The notes under the pieces were generated by a model, which saw only the letters and a program-made list of their open reading frames with translations, was not told where the DNA came from and searched no databases. A stretch of 7,120 nucleotides of DNA, from contig CAUQHD010000078.1 in the NCBI GenBank assembly GCA_963517805.1, positions 1 to 7,120 of the forward strand, read 5' to 3'. Positions 6,055 to 7,120 of this stretch are shown piece after piece. The translations under genes and the position numbers were made by a program. The DNA is from JABCPE02 sp963517805. Its GTDB lineage: Bacteria > Bacteroidota > Bacteroidia > Flavobacteriales > Weeksellaceae. Numbering within the stretch: the first letter of the stretch is position 1; each line of letters begins with the position of its first letter.

Positions 6055-6427
6055 TATAATTAAATATGTCATTATAGGATTAGGACTGTTAGCCGCAGGT
6101 ATGTTTTTAAAAAATTTATTCAAAGATAAACCTGAACAAAATGAAGCGATTATCAATGACTGGAAAAAAGACCAAAACGGCTGTCTAAAACTAGGAACAG
6201 AGAACCTCGCCATTGAACTAATAGCAAAACACAACCTAAACCACTCTTCAAAAGAAAAATTTATCAATGTTTTTGGAGAACCCAATGAAAAAAAACTTAT
6301 CAATGATACAGAAGTATTAGTCTATTATTTTGATACTTTATGCGATGTTCAAGAACAGGATAAATGCTATGCCGAATTCTATTTCAAAAGTGGATTATTA
6401 ACTTCAACAGAATTTCTATGTGAATGA
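6044..6427 (+). CDS. Hypothetical membrane-anchored protein with four cysteines
   Basis: This 127-residue protein has an N-terminal hydrophobic segment (about 7-25, YVIIGLGLLAAGMFLKN) that could be a signal anchor. There is no lipobox cysteine. A soluble domain follows with Cys47, Cys100, Cys108 and Cys126, enough for two disulfides if exported. The core FINVFGEPNEKKLINDTEVLVYY (73-95) resembles the 'FGxP...YYF' strand pattern of small BamE/SmpA-like domains, but that similarity is by eye and weak. The reading frame begins 11 nt inside the end of the frameshifted small membrane gene and has no promoter of its own, so it is probably the third cistron after engB. The function is unknown. The start is set by the first ATG before the hydrophobic segment. 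Confidence 0.82.
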   Translation: MKNNIIKYVIIGLGLLAAGMFLKNLFKDKPEQNEAIINDWKKDQNGCLKLGTENLAIELIAKHNLNHSSKEKFINVFGEPNEKKLINDTEVLVYYFDTLCDVQEQDKCYAEFYFKSGLLTSTEFLCE

Positions 6428-6450
6428 AAAGCAAATGAGTTTATAGTATT

Positions 6451-7023
6451 ATGGGATTATTCTATAAAGTTTCTAACAAGCAATCCTTAAAGGATAGAAA
6501 TCAAATTTTTAAAGATGTAGGTATTCCTGCCCTTGAAGATAATGGTTTTATTCATCCTGTTTTTAAAACTTCTTGGGATGGACAATACAACCATTCTATA
6601 AAAGGCTATTGCTATGAATTTGCTCGATTACAGCAGAATAAATATCTTGAAATCATAAACACTTATATACTTAGCGGCGAATCTCGGATACAAATTTATC
6701 TGAATATTTTTGAGATTTCTCCCCAATTAGAATCAGTAACTGAATTAAACAAATATGAAGGATTAAATTTCAGTATTCCTCCCAATAATATAACAAGAAT
6801 GCTGTTACGAAGTGATGATTATAAAGGTCCTCCTATATTCTATATGATTTTTCTTCCAGAACACAAGATAGGAAACTACTATACAAAGGCTGGATATGAA
6901 ATAGAGCTTAAAAAGCTAAAGGTTTTAATCCAATCAGACATGAAAAATATCAATGAGTTTATAAAAAGATGGTATGAACTCAACAGCCCCAACATTATAA
7001 ATTTGGGGAACAATGCACATTAG
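6451..7023 (+). CDS. Hypothetical protein, 190 residues
   Basis: I do not recognise this protein. It has no signal peptide or membrane helix and looks soluble and cytoplasmic. It is rich in aromatic and Asn/Ile/Lys residues, with alternating predicted strands in the middle (LEIINTYILSGESRIQIYLN, about 66-85) and a helical C-terminus (about 148-180). The strand pattern, with a 'Q-x-x-x-Y-x-x-I-x...I-x-x-Y-L-N-I' run, vaguely recalls DUF4304-type proteins, some of which sit near toxin or immunity genes, but this is a guess. It lies 23 nt after the four-cysteine gene without a visible promoter or ribosome-binding site. It looks AT-rich by eye and may be an accessory gene. The TAG stop is followed by a short gap before a probable convergent gene. 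Confidence 0.75.
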   Translation: MGLFYKVSNKQSLKDRNQIFKDVGIPALEDNGFIHPVFKTSWDGQYNHSIKGYCYEFARLQQNKYLEIINTYILSGESRIQIYLNIFEISPQLESVTELNKYEGLNFSIPPNNITRMLLRSDDYKGPPIFYMIFLPEHKIGNYYTKAGYEIELKKLKVLIQSDMKNINEFIKRWYELNSPNIINLGNNAH

Positions 7024-7060
7024 TTTATGAATACAGGGTATTAAAGATGATTGGAACTAC

Positions 7061-7120
7061 TCATTCCGAAAAAAGATTTTCTTCTTCCTTTTCAAAGAAA
7101 GTGTCTATCAGTAGATTTTC
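7061..7120 (-). CDS. Probable C-terminus of a convergent gene, cut off by window edge
   Basis: On the minus strand one frame is open from the right edge for 19 codons and ends in TGA (7063-7061), reading ENLLIDTFFEKEEENLFSE. The acidic, helix-forming tail is typical of a protein C-terminus, while the plus-strand alternative from ATG 7047 is a low-complexity Ser/Lys run. The two other minus-strand frames are closed. Product unknown. The fragment is too short to be certain. If real, it is tail to tail with the 190-residue gene, about 37 nt apart, with no clear shared terminator. Confidence 0.45.
   Translation of the reverse strand, partial: ENLLIDTFFEKEEENLFSE

Noticed and set aside
6040..6303. 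87-codon minus-strand open frame opposite the four-cysteine gene
   Set aside because: It is Phe/Ser-rich antisense, whereas the plus-strand frame has a clean membrane anchor followed by a hydrophilic domain.
7047..7120. Plus-strand open frame from ATG 7047 to the right edge
   Set aside because: Its Ser/Lys-rich low-complexity translation is the complement of a more convincing acidic minus-strand C-terminus.
1..7120. CRISPR array, insertion sequence, tRNA, rRNA or defence system
   Set aside because: I found no regularly spaced repeats, transposase motifs, terminal repeats, tRNA-like cloverleaf or nuclease/toxin motifs on either strand.

Overview
The window looks like chromosomal DNA from a Bacteroidota species, most likely a Chryseobacterium-like flavobacterium. 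The base composition is AT-rich. Starts lack clear Shine-Dalgarno sequences, and several upstream regions carry the Bacteroidota-type -7 element TAnnTTTG. The gene order (alpha/beta hydrolase and engB next to mraZ, rsmH, ftsL-like, ftsI) also fits that group. The genus is inferred from protein style and was not tested by a search.

Left half (1-4175, minus strand): the head of the division and cell wall (dcw) cluster, read right to left as mraZ, rsmH, a small FtsL-like membrane protein, and a class B penicillin-binding protein with a C-terminal PASTA domain (FtsI type). The genes are 3 nt apart, 16 nt apart, or overlapping, so they look like one operon. Where murE would usually follow, a small two-helix membrane protein resembling the STM3941 family starts 1 nt after the ftsI stop and runs off the left edge.

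Centre (4176-4395): a 220-bp divergent intergenic region. On the mraZ side it holds two GTGGGA boxes exactly 10 bp apart, which look like the MraZ autoregulatory operator, placed between two candidate promoters. On the other side it holds a Bacteroidota-type promoter for the hydrolase and a cluster of TTTAGAT half-sites arranged as inverted repeats.

Right half (4396-7120, plus strand): an alpha/beta hydrolase with an intact catalytic triad, a hairpin terminator, and the ribosome-assembly GTPase engB. Then comes a 77-residue two-helix membrane protein gene that is broken by a one-base shift at a T6 run. A membrane-anchored four-cysteine protein and a 190-residue unknown protein follow. At the right edge is the probable tail of a gene on the opposite strand. 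The left half serves septal wall synthesis and its control, and engB serves 50S subunit assembly. The last genes look like lineage-specific or accessory genes of unknown role. I see no tRNA, rRNA, CRISPR array, insertion sequence or clear novel defence system.
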